The translations under genes were made by a program, and so were the position numbers. DNA of 64,000 bases from CAVQBJ01 sp963819075 (GTDB lineage: Bacteria > Actinomycetota > Thermoleophilia > Solirubrobacterales > Solirubrobacteraceae). Below are positions 16,887-25,154 of the stretch, piece after piece; positions within the stretch are counted from its first letter, which is position 1, and every line of letters starts with the position of its first letter. The stretch is from contig CAWFUP010000002.1 in NCBI GenBank assembly GCA_963819075.1, positions 744,001 to 808,000 on the forward strand, read 5' to 3'. The notes beneath the pieces are model-generated. The model did no database searches, was not told the DNA's origin, and saw only the letters and a list, made by a program, of their open reading frames with translations.

Positions 16887-17720
16887 ATGGCGCCGCGCAT
16901 CGATACGGCGGTCGTCGGGCACGTCGAGTGGGTGGACTTCGTGCGGGTGCCGCGGCTGCCGGCCGCCGGGGAGGTGATCGCGGGCGGGGACCACTGGACC
17001 GAGGCCGCCGGCGGTGGGGCGGGGGCGGCGGTCACGCTCGCCCAGCTGGCCGGCGGCGCGCTTCTCATCACGGCGCTCGGCGACGACGACCTCGCCGAGC
17101 GCGCGCTCGTGCGCCTGCGCGAGCGCGACGTCGACGTGCAGGCTGTCCGGCGGGCCGGACCGACCCGCCGTGCGATCACCTTCGTCGATGCCGGCGGCGA
17201 GCGCACGATCACGACGGTCGGCGCGCGCCTGGAGCCGGATCGCGAGGACCCGCTGCCGTGGGCGCGTCTTGCAGCGATGGACGGCGTCTTCTTCACCGCG
17301 GGCGATGGCGCCGCGCTGCGCGCGGCCCGCGGCGCACGGGTGCTCGTGGCCAGCCCGCGAGCCGGTGACGCGCTCGCGGCGGGCGTGACGCTCGACGCGC
17401 TCGTGCTGAGCGCCAATGACGCCGTCGAGCGCGAGCTCGCGACGCGCTCCGCGCCGTCCGCCGACGTCGTCGTCATGACCGAGGGTGCCGCCGGCGGCTC
17501 CTACCGTCGCCGCGACGGGACGGGCGGGCGCTGGCAGGCCGTGGCTCCGCCGGGCCCGATCGTCGACACCTACGGCTGCGGCGATTCGTTCGCGGCGGCA
17601 TTGACGTTTGCCATCTCCGCCGGACGCCCGCTCGACGACGCCCTGCACTTCGCGGCGCGCTGTGGTGCGGCCCGCGCGACCGGCGCCGGACCGTACGCGG
17701 GTCAGCTGCCGGCGATGTAG
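16887..17720 (+). CDS. PfkB-family carbohydrate kinase
   Basis: 277 aa from ATG 16887, four bases after the sigma-factor stop. The N-terminal part has HVEWVDFVRVPRLPAAGEV and GGGAGAAVTLAQLAGGALL, the substrate-binding GG region of ribokinase-like folds. The C-terminal signature PIVDTYGCGDSFAAALTFA includes the catalytic Asp in the DTxGxGDxF pattern (Tyr-Gly-Cys in place of Thr-Gly-Ala). Proteins of this family phosphorylate sugars or nucleosides with ATP. Substrate cannot be predicted; the sugar-gene context suggests a monosaccharide (weak). It ends 37 bp before the convergent TetR gene, with a strong hairpin between them. Confidence 0.85.
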   Translation: MAPRIDTAVVGHVEWVDFVRVPRLPAAGEVIAGGDHWTEAAGGGAGAAVTLAQLAGGALLITALGDDDLAERALVRLRERDVDVQAVRRAGPTRRAITFVDAGGERTITTVGARLEPDREDPLPWARLAAMDGVFFTAGDGAALRAARGARVLVASPRAGDALAAGVTLDALVLSANDAVERELATRSAPSADVVVMTEGAAGGSYRRRDGTGGRWQAVAPPGPIVDTYGCGDSFAAALTFAISAGRPLDDALHFAARCGAARATGAGPYAGQLPAM

Positions 17721-17746
17721 CGCCGTGCGCCGGGACCTCGCACCGG

Positions 17747-17770
17747 CGTCGGCGGCGTCAGCCGCCGACG
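17747..17770. terminator. Perfect hairpin between convergent pfkB-like and tetR-like genes
   Basis: CGTCGGCGGC and GCCGCCGACG form a perfect 10-bp stem around a GTCA tetraloop. The repeat overlaps the last codons of the TetR gene (stop at 17758-17760). It probably terminates transcription from both sides. No T-run is present. Confidence 0.5.
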
Positions 17771-18366
17771 GGCGATCCGTCGGCTAGCGCTCGTTGCATC
17801 GCCTCGGCGGCGAGCTCACCGGCGGCGCGCAGCGGCTCGGTGCTGCGCAACGCCCGCGCGAGGACGAACGCGCCCTCAAGGCCGGCGATGAGCGCGATCG
17901 CGGTCTCCCTGGCCGTCGTCGGCTCTAGCCCGCCGGCCGCGAAGCGCTCGCTCGCGGTGGTGATCCAGTCGTCGAAGACCTCGGCGCACGCCTCGCGCAG
18001 CGGCTCGCTGCGGCTCGAGACTTCGAGGGCGACCGTGGCGATCGGACAGGCGTCGGCGTAGGCGGTTGCCTCGAGCTGCGCGGCGGCTCCGGCGAAGAAG
18101 TCGCGCACCCCGGTGACGAGATCGGGAGCGGCGTCGAAAACGGTGGGCAGCAGCTGCCCGTACATCGCGCCCGACCACCGGATCGCCTCGGCACCGAGCT
18201 GCTGCTTCCCGCCCGGGAAGAAGTGGTAGACCGACCCGAACGGCGCCGAGGCCGCATCGACGATCTGCTTGACGCCCGTAGCCGTATAGCCCTGGAGGCG
18301 GAAGAGCTCGGCGCTCGTGGTGACGATTCGCTCGCGGGTGCCTAGCTCCGGTCCGTTGGCGTGCAT
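17758..18366 (-). CDS. TetR/AcrR-family transcriptional regulator
   Basis: 202 aa from ATG 18366. The N-terminal DNA-binding domain reads RERIVTTSAELFRLQGYTAT then VKQIVDAASAPFGSVYHFF, the classic TetR helix-turn-helix ending in the YHFF/YxHF motif at about residue 47. The C-terminal domain (DACPIATVALE, TARETAIALIAGLEGAFVLARA) matches the AcrR-like subgroup with LmrA/YxaF-type C-terminal domain, whose members sense small hydrophobic compounds. It is divergent from a small NTF2-like gene with 42 bp between starts, so it most likely represses that gene and itself. The inducer is unknown. Confidence 0.9.
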   Translation of the reverse strand: MHANGPELGTRERIVTTSAELFRLQGYTATGVKQIVDAASAPFGSVYHFFPGGKQQLGAEAIRWSGAMYGQLLPTVFDAAPDLVTGVRDFFAGAAAQLEATAYADACPIATVALEVSSRSEPLREACAEVFDDWITTASERFAAGGLEPTTARETAIALIAGLEGAFVLARALRSTEPLRAAGELAAEAMQRALADGSPVGG

Positions 18367-18408
18367 ATCGGCTAGTCTAACGCTAGAGCGATCTATCAAG
18401 GAGACGGC
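18367..18408. promoter_or_regulatory. Divergent promoter/operator between TetR and NTF2-like genes
   Basis: The 42-bp AT-richer gap contains GCTAG twice and the inverted repeat TCTA-ACGC-TAGA, a plausible TetR operator. AAGGAG just before ATG 18409 is the ribosome-binding site of the NTF2-like gene. Confidence 0.5.
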
Positions 18409-18849
18409 ATGCGTTCCTGGTTGGCCAAGCAGATGCTCATCCGCAACATGGCGCGGCTGCGCGCGGGCGACTACCGGCCCCTGCTTCGCCTCGATGCGCA
18501 GGACGTCCGCTTCCGCTTCCCGGGCGGCAGTTCCTGGGCGGCTGAGCTGCAGGGTCGCGACGCACTGGAGCGCTGGCTCCAGCGGTTCGTGGAGTCGGGA
18601 ATCCAGATCTTCGCCGAGGAGGTCGTCGTCAAGGGGCCGCCGTGGCGCATGACGCTGTGCGTGCGCGGCACCGATCACCTCGACGACCCGGCGGGCGAGC
18701 GCGTGTATGACAACCGCTACGTCATCTGGGGCCACCTCGCGTGGGGCCGGCTCGTCGATTACGAGGTCTACGAGGACACCGAGCGCGCGGCCGCGCTCGA
18801 CCGCTGGCTGCAGTCGCACGGGATCGCGCAGCAGCCGTCGCTCACCTGA
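18409..18849 (+). CDS. SnoaL/NTF2-like protein
   Basis: 146 aa. The pattern of an N-terminal helix pair (MARLRAGDYRPLLRLDAQDV), a strand with FRFPGGSSW, a helix with ALERWLQRFVESG, and long C-terminal strands (YDNRYVIWGHLAWGRLVDYEVYED) is the NTF2/SnoaL cone fold. Members include polyketide cyclases, isomerases and unknown-ligand binders. It is controlled, by position, by the divergent TetR. A good AAGGAG ribosome-binding site precedes the ATG. No catalytic residues can be assigned with confidence. The gene is followed 26 bp later by a large membrane protein. Confidence 0.75.
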   Translation: MRSWLAKQMLIRNMARLRAGDYRPLLRLDAQDVRFRFPGGSSWAAELQGRDALERWLQRFVESGIQIFAEEVVVKGPPWRMTLCVRGTDHLDDPAGERVYDNRYVIWGHLAWGRLVDYEVYEDTERAAALDRWLQSHGIAQQPSLT

Positions 18850-18875
18850 CGGGCCCGATCGCGACAATAGGCAGC

Positions 18876-21248
18876 ATGGCGCCGCCTACCGACGTTCCGG
18901 GAGAGCCCGCGGTCGGCCTGCGGCCCGGGCCGCCGCCGACGCCGCCGATCCCGGGCGACGTCCCCGTGGTCGTCGCGGACGCGCACGGTCTCGAGTGGTC
19001 GGAGTGGTGGCGGCGCTTGCGCTCCTGGCGCGGATGGCGCACCGCTGTCGCGGCGATCGGCGTCGGCATCGCCAGCGTGGCCATTGCCGCCTGGGCGCTC
19101 AAGCTGTGGCGAGCCGACCTTGCGCTGCCGTTGCGCTACGGGCCGATCGACGACACCAAGTTCTACCTCGCACTGGTCAAGAACGTGATCGACGGCGGCT
19201 GGTGGCCGCACACGACGAGCCTCGGCGCACCGTACGGCAGCCAGTTGCTCGACTTCCCGCAGGGGGGCGACAACCTCAACCTCGCCCTCATCTGGCTGTT
19301 CGGCCGCTTCAGCGCGAACGCCGCCCTCGTCACGAACCTGTTCTATCTCGCCACGTTCGCGCTCGCGAGCATGTCCTGCTTCGCGGTGTTCCGCGCGCTT
19401 GGCACGTCACGCGCGGCCGCGGCGGTCGGCGCGGTGCTGTTCTCGCTGCTGGCCTATCACTTCTTCCGCGGCGAGTCGCACCTGCTGCTGTCGGCCTACT
19501 ACGCCGTGCCGCTGTCGTGCTACCTGTTCCTGCGACTGCTCGACGGCCGCGGTCTGTTCACGCGCCGGGCCGCGGGTCGGCGCCTGTCGGGGTGGGCGAC
19601 CGCGACAACGCTCGTCACCGTCGGCATGTGTCTCGTCATCGGCTCGGACAGCCTGTACTACGCCACCTTCGCCGTCGTGATGCTCGTCGGTGGCGTTCTC
19701 GGGGCGCTGCTCGCCCGGCGCGGGCGCGTCGCGGTCAGCGGCCTGATGGCGATCCTGCTGATCACGCTGACGGTCGGCGTGAACCTCTCCCCGAGCCTCG
19801 TGTACCAGCTGCGTCACGGGGCCAACTCGCAGATCGTGCGCTCTCCCGCCCAGGACGAAGCGCACGGCCTGAAGCTGACCAACCTCGTGCTCCCGGCGCC
19901 GAACGGGCGCATCGGCCTGTTCAATCGCGCCAGCGCCAAGTACGACAACGCCGTCTCACCCGGCTACTGCGAGGCCTGCTACGCGAGCCTCGGCACGGTC
20001 GGCACGGTCGGCTTCGCCTGGCTGGCGCTCATCGCCCTGGCGGCGCTCGTGGGCGCCGCCGGTGCGCTCGGCGCGCGCCCGCTCGCGCGCCGGGCGAGCG
20101 CCGGGGTGCTGATCGCCTTCGCCGTCGCCGCCCTCGGCGGCGTCTCCAGCCTGCTCGAGTTCTTCGTCACGCCGGACATCCGCGGATGGAACCGCATGTC
20201 GGTGTTCATCGCCTTCTTCGCCCTGCTGGCCGTCGTCCATCTCCTCGACCTGCTCGCGACGCGGCTGCGGCGACGCCGGCGCGGGATGGCACTGTGGTCG
20301 GCGGCGCTCGTCGCCGTGCTCGCCTTCGGCATCTACGACCAGACGTCCGACTACTTCGTTCCCGACTACGGCACCGACGCGTTCGAGTACCACTCCGATG
20401 ACGCCTTCGTGAAGGCGATCCAGTCGACCATGCCGGCCGGGGCGTCGATCTTCCAGCTGCCCTACGTCCCCTACCCCGAGGGCTACCCCACGACGGTCGA
20501 CCAGCAGCTCGTCACGAGCTACGCCACGAGCTACGAGCAGCTGCGCGGGTACCTGCACTCGACGACACTGCGCTGGAGCTACGGGGCGACCAAGGGCCGG
20601 TCCTCCGACTGGGCCGCACAGCTCGCCGCCAAGCCGGTGCAGCTCGTCGTTCCGGCGGCGGCCGCCGCCGGGTTCGACGGCCTGTGGCTCGAGCCCGACG
20701 GGTACTCGGCGACGCGAACGACCGAGCTTCTGGCGGTCCTGGAGGGCATGCTCGGCGAGCAGCCGCTGGTCAGCGAGGCCGGCGACCTGTGGTTCTTCGA
20801 CCTGCGCGCATACGCGCAGCGCCTGCGCGCGACGCACACCGCGGCCGCCGTCGCGGCGCTCCGCACGGCGACTCTCACGCCCCTGCGCACCGCCTGTCGC
20901 CACAACGGCGTGACGCTCATCAACCCAACCAACACGACGCGCGTGGCGATCTTCAGCACCGTGCTGCAGGCGAGCGCGAGCGGCCGGGGCAGCGTCGTCA
21001 TCACCTATCCCAACGGACACAGCGCGCCGATCGTGCTGAGCGGGGGACGGGTGCTCATCCGGCGCAAGGTGACCGTCCCGCCGGGCACGCGCATCGTGCT
21101 CATCTCGGCCGACGGCTCGCCGCACTCGGTGCAGGCGCGACAGGCGACGCTCGATGACGAGGCCTTTATCCCGTGGGAGGCCGGCCCGCTCGTCGCCGGC
21201 GCCCCGCCATCAGGGCTGCTGGCGCCACCGTGCGTCTATTCACCTTGA
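18876..21248 (+). CDS. Large polytopic membrane protein (GT-C/YfhO-like)
   Basis: 790 aa. A Pro-rich N-terminal cytoplasmic stretch is followed by roughly a dozen hydrophobic segments up to about residue 490, then a soluble C-terminal domain exported to the other side. Between the first two membrane segments is the pattern RYGPIDDTKFYLALVKNVID, an acidic loop like that in GT-C glycosyltransferases. An FPQGGDNLNLALIWLF loop follows. The C-domain has TMPAGASIFQLPYVPYPEG, common in bacterial membrane proteins annotated as YfhO/GT-C-like. A role in transferring sugars from polyprenyl donors outside the membrane is a guess from fold. It is distinct from the paralogous pair at 54420-59597, though the architecture is similar. 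Confidence 0.7.
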   Translation: MAPPTDVPGEPAVGLRPGPPPTPPIPGDVPVVVADAHGLEWSEWWRRLRSWRGWRTAVAAIGVGIASVAIAAWALKLWRADLALPLRYGPIDDTKFYLALVKNVIDGGWWPHTTSLGAPYGSQLLDFPQGGDNLNLALIWLFGRFSANAALVTNLFYLATFALASMSCFAVFRALGTSRAAAAVGAVLFSLLAYHFFRGESHLLLSAYYAVPLSCYLFLRLLDGRGLFTRRAAGRRLSGWATATTLVTVGMCLVIGSDSLYYATFAVVMLVGGVLGALLARRGRVAVSGLMAILLITLTVGVNLSPSLVYQLRHGANSQIVRSPAQDEAHGLKLTNLVLPAPNGRIGLFNRASAKYDNAVSPGYCEACYASLGTVGTVGFAWLALIALAALVGAAGALGARPLARRASAGVLIAFAVAALGGVSSLLEFFVTPDIRGWNRMSVFIAFFALLAVVHLLDLLATRLRRRRRGMALWSAALVAVLAFGIYDQTSDYFVPDYGTDAFEYHSDDAFVKAIQSTMPAGASIFQLPYVPYPEGYPTTVDQQLVTSYATSYEQLRGYLHSTTLRWSYGATKGRSSDWAAQLAAKPVQLVVPAAAAAGFDGLWLEPDGYSATRTTELLAVLEGMLGEQPLVSEAGDLWFFDLRAYAQRLRATHTAAAVAALRTATLTPLRTACRHNGVTLINPTNTTRVAIFSTVLQASASGRGSVVITYPNGHSAPIVLSGGRVLIRRKVTVPPGTRIVLISADGSPHSVQARQATLDDEAFIPWEAGPLVAGAPPSGLLAPPCVYSP

Positions 21249-21319
21249 TCGTCATCATCGCCGGCGGAGGCGGTGGCGCGCCCGGTTGGACCGCCGGCCG
21301 TCGCCCGTAGCATGGGCTC

Positions 21320-21784
21320 GTGCTCAGCTTTCAGCGGGTGCCGGCGGAACAACCGGCGGCCAGGCGTCTCGTCGCGGCGATGATCGACGAGCTCGAGCCG
21401 CTCTACGGGCGCATCGACGTGCCCGGTACGCCGAGCGCCAGCCCCGACGACTTCCGCCCGCCCGCGGGCGCGTTCCTGATCGGCACCGAGGGCGCCGAGG
21501 TCGTGTGCGGCGGCGGGGTGAAGCGGCTGTCGAGCACATGCGCGGAGATCAAGCGCATGTACGTCGTGCCCGAAGCTCGCGGACGTGGTGTGGCCGGCGC
21601 TCTGCTCGAGGCACTCGAGGGCGCCGCGCGAGAGCTCGGCTACGAGGTCGTCCGCCTGGACACCGGACCGCGACAGCCGCACGCCCTCGCGCTCTACAGG
21701 CACCGCGGCTACCGGCCGATCGGCGACTACAACGGCAACCCGCTCGCCAGCTTCTGGGGCGAGAAGCGCCTTGGCGCCGGCTAG
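21320..21784 (+). CDS. GNAT-family N-acetyltransferase
   Basis: 154 aa, GTG start. The acetyl-CoA-binding motif A is RMYVVPEARGRGVAGALLEA (residues about 78-97) with the R/Q-x-x-G-x-G/A pattern. Motif B is PHALALYRHRGYRPIGDYN near the C-terminus. The gene ends overlapping by four bases with the convergent PPOX gene. Substrate unknown; GNAT enzymes acetylate amines of antibiotics, amino acids or proteins. Confidence 0.85.
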   Translation: MLSFQRVPAEQPAARRLVAAMIDELEPLYGRIDVPGTPSASPDDFRPPAGAFLIGTEGAEVVCGGGVKRLSSTCAEIKRMYVVPEARGRGVAGALLEALEGAARELGYEVVRLDTGPRQPHALALYRHRGYRPIGDYNGNPLASFWGEKRLGAG

Positions 21785-22212
21785 CGGCCCTCGCTCCACG
21801 GGCCGTGCCCGTGCCAGCGCTCCACCGTGATATGCGTCACCACGCCCGGCGGCGGGTCGGGCATCGGCGGGAAGTCGGCGTCCGGGTTGACATAGACCTG
21901 GGCCAGGCTCTGCAGCAGCTCCGGCGCCCCGCCCTCGTGCAGTCGCGCGGTGCCGTGCACTACGAGGTAGTCCTGCATCCCGACGTCGTTGCGTCCCGGA
22001 CCCTCAATCGAGAGCGCCACTCGGGCGTCGCGGCGCAGGTTGTGCAGCTTGCGCTGCTCGGGGTTGAGGTGCGCGGCGACGATCTCGTCGCCGTCGAGGC
22101 CCACCCACACGCAGGTCACCTGAGGGCTGCCGTCGGGATTGATCGTTACGAGGTGGGCAAGCGCATCGGACCGAAGCAGCTCCCGCGCGCTCGCCGGCAG
22201 GTCAGCGGGCAT
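21781..22212 (-). CDS. PPOX-class (pyridoxamine-phosphate-oxidase-like) F420/FMN-dependent protein
   Basis: 143 aa, split-barrel fold. It begins ELLRSDALAHLVTINPDGSP then VTCVWVGLDGDEIVAAH and LNPEQRKLHNLRRDARVALS, the usual signature of actinobacterial PPOX-class F420-dependent reductases. The KLHNLRRD block near residue 55 is the cofactor-contact region. The C-terminal part, with a longer TARLHEGGAPELLQSLAQVY segment, also matches the class. F420 versus FMN cannot be settled by reading. The start lies 40 bp from the long palindrome at 22253-22295, which separates it from the upstream membrane-peptidase gene. Confidence 0.85.
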   Translation of the reverse strand: MPADLPASARELLRSDALAHLVTINPDGSPQVTCVWVGLDGDEIVAAHLNPEQRKLHNLRRDARVALSIEGPGRNDVGMQDYLVVHGTARLHEGGAPELLQSLAQVYVNPDADFPPMPDPPPGVVTHITVERWHGHGPWSEGR

Positions 22213-22252
22213 CTCGTCTCCTCGTTAGGGCGGAACGGGCCGTCGATGTGGG

Positions 22253-22295
22253 GTGTACGCAGAAGGTGTGAACTATTCATACCTTCTGCGTACAC
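22253..22295. repeat. Long near-perfect palindrome with AT-rich core
   Basis: Two 20-base arms, GTGTACGCAGAAGGTGTGAA and TTCATACCTTCTGCGTACAC, pair with one mismatch around a CTA loop. The 43-bp unit is much more AT-rich than its surroundings. It lies between two minus-strand genes and could act as a terminator, but its similarity in ends and core (TGAAnnnTTCA) to the palindrome at 45480-45530 suggests a dispersed repeat family. Confidence 0.85.
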
Positions 22296-22347
22296 GTCGT
22301 CTCTCGCGGCCTGCGGCGCAGTGTATGCGCAAGCGCTGCGGCGGGAA

Positions 22348-23040
22348 TCAAAGCCTCGCCGGGGCCCAGCCGCGCAGCAGTCCGAGCGCGAGCATCGACA
22401 ACGCGGCCGCGGCGGCCGGGAGGGCGAGGATGCCGTCGGCGGCGCCGAGCGCCTCGAGCAGCGCGTTCTGGGATCCGAGCGCGAGGATGATCCCGGTCGT
22501 CCCGGCGAGTAGTACGGCGAGGCAGACCCCGCCGAGGAGGCCGATGTGATCGCCGCTGGACGGGAACGCGGCCTGCGCGCAGGACAGCGACAAGTAGACC
22601 AGCAGCGCCGCGCGCCACCAGGCGATCTGGGTGATCGCACCGGGCAGCTGTCCGAGTGTGTGCGGCGCGAGCAGCAGCGCGGTGGCGAGCGTGAGCATGG
22701 CCGGCACGAGCACGAGCGGAGCGATCGAGATGAGCGCCTGGCGCAGCGCGCCGGTGCGAGCGTGGGGCACCGAGCCAAGCACGACGTCGCCTGAGGCCAT
22801 GCGCTGCGGCCAGAACAGTCGCACGCGACCGACGATCGGCACGCCGAGGACGAGACAGGCGAGGTAGTGCGCGGCCTCGTGCAACGCCGTGCCCGGCGCG
22901 GCGAGCGCGTAGGCGAGAACGCGCGAACGCGTCGCTTGGGCGGCCGTCCAGAACAGCCGTCGCTGGCCGCGGCGCAGGAGGACGAGCTCGAGCGCGAGCA
23001 GCGCGCACAGGGCGATGAGGGTCTGATCGCTGAGGGACAT
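22348..23040 (-). CDS. Membrane metallopeptidase-like protein (HEAAH motif)
   Basis: 230 aa with about six hydrophobic segments. The second includes APGTALHEAAHYLACLVLG, an HExxH zinc motif inside a membrane helix as in M50 site-2 proteases. A later segment has FPSSGDHIGLLGG, where the Asp could be the third zinc ligand, although the classical NPDG motif is not evident. It could be an M50-like intramembrane protease or a non-proteolytic relative. The frame extends upstream, antisense to or within the P450 gene, but homology and the ATG at 23040 fix the start. It lies 59 bp downstream of the P450 gene on the same strand. Confidence 0.7.
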   Translation of the reverse strand: MSLSDQTLIALCALLALELVLLRRGQRRLFWTAAQATRSRVLAYALAAPGTALHEAAHYLACLVLGVPIVGRVRLFWPQRMASGDVVLGSVPHARTGALRQALISIAPLVLVPAMLTLATALLLAPHTLGQLPGAITQIAWWRAALLVYLSLSCAQAAFPSSGDHIGLLGGVCLAVLLAGTTGIILALGSQNALLEALGAADGILALPAAAAALSMLALGLLRGWAPARL

Positions 23041-23099
23041 CGCTGATCCGGCGCGGGAGGCCGTGGCCCTGACGATAGTCGGTGGTCGGCGCGCGTCGG

Positions 23100-24557
23100 T
23101 CAGGCGGCGGCGAGCGCCGGCGGCCGCGACGCGTTGCCGTAGCGCGGGCGCACGACGATCGGCAGGCCGCCGGCCGGGCCGATCGTCGGCATCTGACGGA
23201 TCCGCAGCACGTAGTCCTCGTCGCGGAGCGCGAGCGTGTAGCGGCGCAGGATGAGCGAGGCGATGGTGCGGATCTCCAACTGGCCGAAGCGCATACCGAT
23301 GCAAGTGCGTGAGCCGCCGCCGAACGGGACATAGGCGCCCTTGGGTAGAGCCGCCTTCGCCTCGGCGGTGAAGCGCGACGGCCGGAAGACGTCGGGCGCC
23401 TCGAACACGTCGGGCAGGTGGTGGCTGACCCACGAGGAGTAGTTGACCGGCACGCCCCCCGGTAGGGTCATGCCGGCGAACTCGAAGTTCGCCAGCGAGC
23501 GGCGCGGTCCGATCCAGGCCGGTGGGTACTTGCGCAGCGTCTCGTCGACCACCATCTCCAGCTCGGGCAGCGCGGTGCCGCTCAGGTCCGCGGCCGTGAG
23601 CGGGCGATCGCCAAGGACGCGCTCCTGTTCGGCCACGATCGGGGCGACGAGCTCGGGGTTGCCGGCGAGCTCGTAGAACATGAAGGCGACCGTGCTCGTC
23701 GTCGTGTCGTGGCCCGCGAAGAGGAGTGTCATCACCTCGTCGCGGATCTGCATGTCGGTGAGCGAATTGCCGTCCTCGTCGTGCGCATCGAGCAGCAGGC
23801 TGAGCACGTCGAGTCCGCGCTCCCCGCTGCGCCGGCGACGCTCGATCTCGGCGTACAGGAGCCGGTCGAGGGACCGCCGCGCCTGTAGCGTCCGAGCGTA
23901 CGGCGTGTTGGGGCCGCGCATGAGACGCAGAAGCGCTGGCTTGGAGAAGAAGTCGAGCGCATCGGTGAACAGCCGCGCCGCGTCGATGCGGCGCGCCTCC
24001 TCGCCATCGGGGTCGAGGCCGAAGATCGCGCGCATGGCGACCCGCAGCGCGAGACGACGCGTCCATTCATAGAGGTCCAGGCCGGCGTCGATGTGCCACA
24101 GCGACAGTGCGCGCTCGGTCTCCTCCAGGATGATGTCGATCGACTTGGCGATCTGCTTGTGGTGGAACGCCGGCAGCATGATCTGACGTGAGCGGCGGTG
24201 GAAGTCCCCGTCGATGGTGAGCAGGCCGTCGCCCATGAACGGGATGAGGTCGCGAAAGTGCCCCTCGCGCCAGCTGAAGTTGCTCGCATGCGAGACGAGC
24301 ATGTGGTGGTTCGCCTCCGGCCCGATCATGAAGATCACGTTGTGGTGGAAGACGCGCAGCGTGAACGCCGGCCCGTAGCGTTGGTAGGCCTCCACGAGCA
24401 TCGGCACCGGGTCGCTGACCATGCGATTCGTGCGCGACATGCTGAAGCGCGTCGGTCCGGGGGGGAACGGCACCGAGGCGGCGCGCTCGAGGCGCAGGTC
24501 CTTGAGGATGACCTCGACGGGGTTCGCGGAGACGGGCGGGGGTCCGACGAGCGACAT
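23100..24557 (-). CDS. Cytochrome P450
   Basis: 485 aa from ATG 24557. All P450 landmarks are present. The I-helix is LLFAGHDTTTSTVAF near residue 285, the ExxR is in VDETLRKYPP near 345, and the heme-binding loop is FGGGSRTCIGMRFGQLE with the axial Cys near 425. The N-terminus lacks a membrane anchor, as in soluble bacterial P450s; PFPPGPTRFS opens the protein. It hydroxylates or otherwise oxidises a hydrophobic substrate and needs ferredoxin partners not found nearby. Sequence class resembles CYP102/CYP110-type long P450s. A GGCTGGCCAGCC palindrome about 20 bp upstream of the start could be an operator. Confidence 0.92.
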   Translation of the reverse strand: MSLVGPPPVSANPVEVILKDLRLERAASVPFPPGPTRFSMSRTNRMVSDPVPMLVEAYQRYGPAFTLRVFHHNVIFMIGPEANHHMLVSHASNFSWREGHFRDLIPFMGDGLLTIDGDFHRRSRQIMLPAFHHKQIAKSIDIILEETERALSLWHIDAGLDLYEWTRRLALRVAMRAIFGLDPDGEEARRIDAARLFTDALDFFSKPALLRLMRGPNTPYARTLQARRSLDRLLYAEIERRRRSGERGLDVLSLLLDAHDEDGNSLTDMQIRDEVMTLLFAGHDTTTSTVAFMFYELAGNPELVAPIVAEQERVLGDRPLTAADLSGTALPELEMVVDETLRKYPPAWIGPRRSLANFEFAGMTLPGGVPVNYSSWVSHHLPDVFEAPDVFRPSRFTAEAKAALPKGAYVPFGGGSRTCIGMRFGQLEIRTIASLILRRYTLALRDEDYVLRIRQMPTIGPAGGLPIVVRPRYGNASRPPALAAA

Positions 24558-24714
24558 CAGCGGCAGAGTAGCGCACCGCTGGCTGGCTGGCCAGCCAATG
24601 GGGGTCGAGTAACGCGGCGCCGAGCCACTCAACCATTATCGGCGCGTGCCATCCGGACTTGCGCGGCGGGCGGCGACCGGCCCCGGGCGAGCCTTGTCAT
24701 ACTGGCTTTCGTTC

Positions 24715-24788
<74 letters not shown>

Positions 24789-24793
24789 CTCGG

Positions 24794-24818
24794 AAAGCCG
24801 CTGGTAATCAGCGGCTTT
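24794..24818 (+). terminator. Terminator of tRNA-Asp
   Basis: AAAGCCGCTG and CAGCGGCTTT pair perfectly around GTAAT, followed by CT. A slightly diverged copy lies after the right-hand repeat at 41034-41058. Confidence 0.85.
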
Positions 24819-24858
24819 CTGCGTGGTGGGGGAGGGTCGCGGTGGCCGACTGGCCCCG

Positions 24859-24881
24859 CGAGTACCACCTTCGAGTACCGC
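24859..24881 (+). promoter_or_regulatory. Candidate integrase arm-type sites, left end
   Basis: Two copies of CGAGTACCRC (24859-24868, 24872-24881), 13 bp apart, about 70 bp inside attL. The same word occurs four times inside attR. Direct repeats flanking a core on both sides are typical arm sites of lambda-type integrases. Confidence 0.55.
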
Positions 24882-24884
24882 ATG

Positions 24885-25150
24885 AGGGACCGTTTTGTCG
24901 AGGTTCGCCGTGTTCTCCGGTCAGAAATGCCGGAGGTTGCGGTCTGGGCGTCGGGCTTGCCGGCGCCCCGCCGCCGTAGCTCCGCTTCGCCCGGCCGTCA
25001 AGGGCGCCGCTGCGCGGCTCGCTCCGCTCGGCCCTGACGGGCCGCCCTTGACTGCCGAGCTTCGCTCCGCTGATCGGCTCTTAGGGTTGCGCTGCCGCGC
25101 AACCCCAGCCCGACGGGGTCGGACCTCTGCCGGACCGCGTCAGTGCAGCG
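24885..25150. other. Hairpin-rich non-coding stretch near attL
   Basis: No credible gene. It contains GTCAAGGGCG at 24997-25006 with its reverse complement CGCCCTTGAC at 25043-25052, and GGGTTGCG (25084-25091) with CGCAACCC (25098-25105). Several shorter GC-rich inverted repeats and recurring words of the type CTCCGCT/CTTCGC are also present. It could be a structured RNA, an accessory recombination region or a transfer origin. None of these is shown by sequence alone. Confidence 0.5.
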
Positions 25151-25154
25151 CGTC

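Noticed and set aside
15362..17476. 704-codon open frame antisense to sigma factor and PfkB genes
   Set aside because: Low-complexity Ser/Arg/Ala sequence without domain signatures; the sense strand has clear families.
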